NCBI GenBank assembly: GCA_046582495.1
Contig: JAYGEG010000099.1
Coordinates: 1 to 64,000 of the forward strand
Source: TMED23 sp913054205
GTDB taxonomy: Bacteria > Pseudomonadota > Alphaproteobacteria > Rhodospirillales > UBA2165
DNA: 64,000 nucleotides
Reading direction: 5' to 3'
Positions 63,896 to 64,000 of this stretch are shown piece by piece. The notes under the pieces were generated by a model. The model saw only the letters and a program-made list of their open reading frames with translations. It made no database searches and was not told the DNA's origin. Numbering within the stretch: the first letter of the stretch is position 1; every line of letters starts with the position of its first letter. Made by a program: the position numbers and the translations under genes.

Positions 63896-64000
63896 TATCT
63901 GACACCAGGAATCTGTCGTTTTTGCCGATTAAATTTTAATTGTTCGGGCGTTAATTGAAAGCCGATATAGATTTTTGAGGACGGCCCTTTGCGTGTTTTG
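63895..64000 (-). CDS. C-terminal fragment of an unidentified protein, truncated by window edge
   Basis: The last 34 residues of a minus-strand frame open at the window edge (including IYIGFQLTPEQLKFNR). It ends TAATG, overlapping the gcvT start by one base, an arrangement that argues for a real coupled gene. Nothing identifies the family. No glycine riboswitch can be seen in these 105 bases. If present it would lie further upstream. Confidence 0.5.
   Translation of the reverse strand, partial: KTRKGPSSKIYIGFQLTPEQLKFNRQKRQIPGVR

Noticed and set aside
1..64000. Alternative genetic code, suggested by in-frame TGA (cca) and TAG (Hint)
   Set aside because: Dozens of genes here end in TGA or TAG at normal places, often in ATGA overlaps, and only one internal codon of each type was seen.
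63896..64000. Glycine riboswitch upstream of gcvT
   Set aside because: The 105 bases are an open frame ending at gcvT, and no conserved tandem-aptamer core could be recognised.

Overview
This 64-kb window is bacterial chromosome from an alphaproteobacterium, probably free-living and marine or Rhodospirillales-like, though the order is not certain. The evidence is a near-complete division and cell-wall (dcw) cluster running mraZ to ftsZ followed by lpxC, recN and ligA, together with a three-gene petABC bc1 operon, an oxygen-dependent hemF and a split P-protein glycine cleavage operon. No rRNA, tRNA, CRISPR array, transposase or phage structural gene was seen.

Layout. 1-1331: end of a CHASE2 class III cyclase, frameshifted. 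1336-27051 (all minus strand): ligA, recN, bamD, a methyltransferase, lpxC, ftsZ, ftsA, ftsQ, ddl, murB, murC, murG, ftsW, murD, mraY, murF, murE, ftsI, ftsL, rsmH, mraZ. Transcription starts at mraZ, and many junctions are 4-base ATGA overlaps. The 353-bp gap upstream of mraZ holds seven 10-bp phased MraZ-box-like repeats just upstream of a promoter. 27405-32935: UDP-glucuronate decarboxylase (minus), a degenerate EAL protein, a SYLF lipoprotein, glutaminyl-tRNA synthetase and a RidA protein. 33082-34848: a MASE1-CHASE-PAS sensor broken by two opposite frameshifts. 34830-39880: a MarR regulator divergent from a Rieske oxygenase, a glutamine-synthetase-like ligase, a PhyH dioxygenase and a cupin. 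This looks like an undescribed amine or aromatic metabolic cluster. 39883-42441: mtnA, mtnP and a periplasmic cyclophilin. 42541-45193: petABC with a clear terminator. 45429-46777: trmL and hemF. 46892-53689: a MoxR/DUF58/BatA-like/DUF4159 membrane cluster. 53735-56712: DUF1285, a Nudix CoA pyrophosphatase, a small membrane protein and a tRNA CCA-adding enzyme interrupted by TGA. 56713-59228: a small accessory island bounded by inverted copies of a composite palindromic repeat, holding a decayed Hint (hedgehog/intein) gene and a cupin-like gene. 59512-63895: gcvT, gcvH, gcvPA, gcvPB.

The core of the window builds the septum and its peptidoglycan: precursor synthesis (MurB to MurG, Ddl, MraY), polymerisation (FtsW, FtsI), ring assembly (FtsZ, FtsA, FtsQ, FtsL), lipid A commitment (LpxC) and outer-membrane assembly (BamD). 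The main novelty candidates are the Rieske/GS-like/PhyH/cupin cluster, the extended MraZ operator, the membrane-anchored N-terminus on the CCA enzyme, and the repeat-bounded Hint locus.

Four genes carry seven apparent single-base lesions (cyclase, MASE1 sensor, cca, Hint). Read data are needed to tell real pseudogenes from assembly errors.
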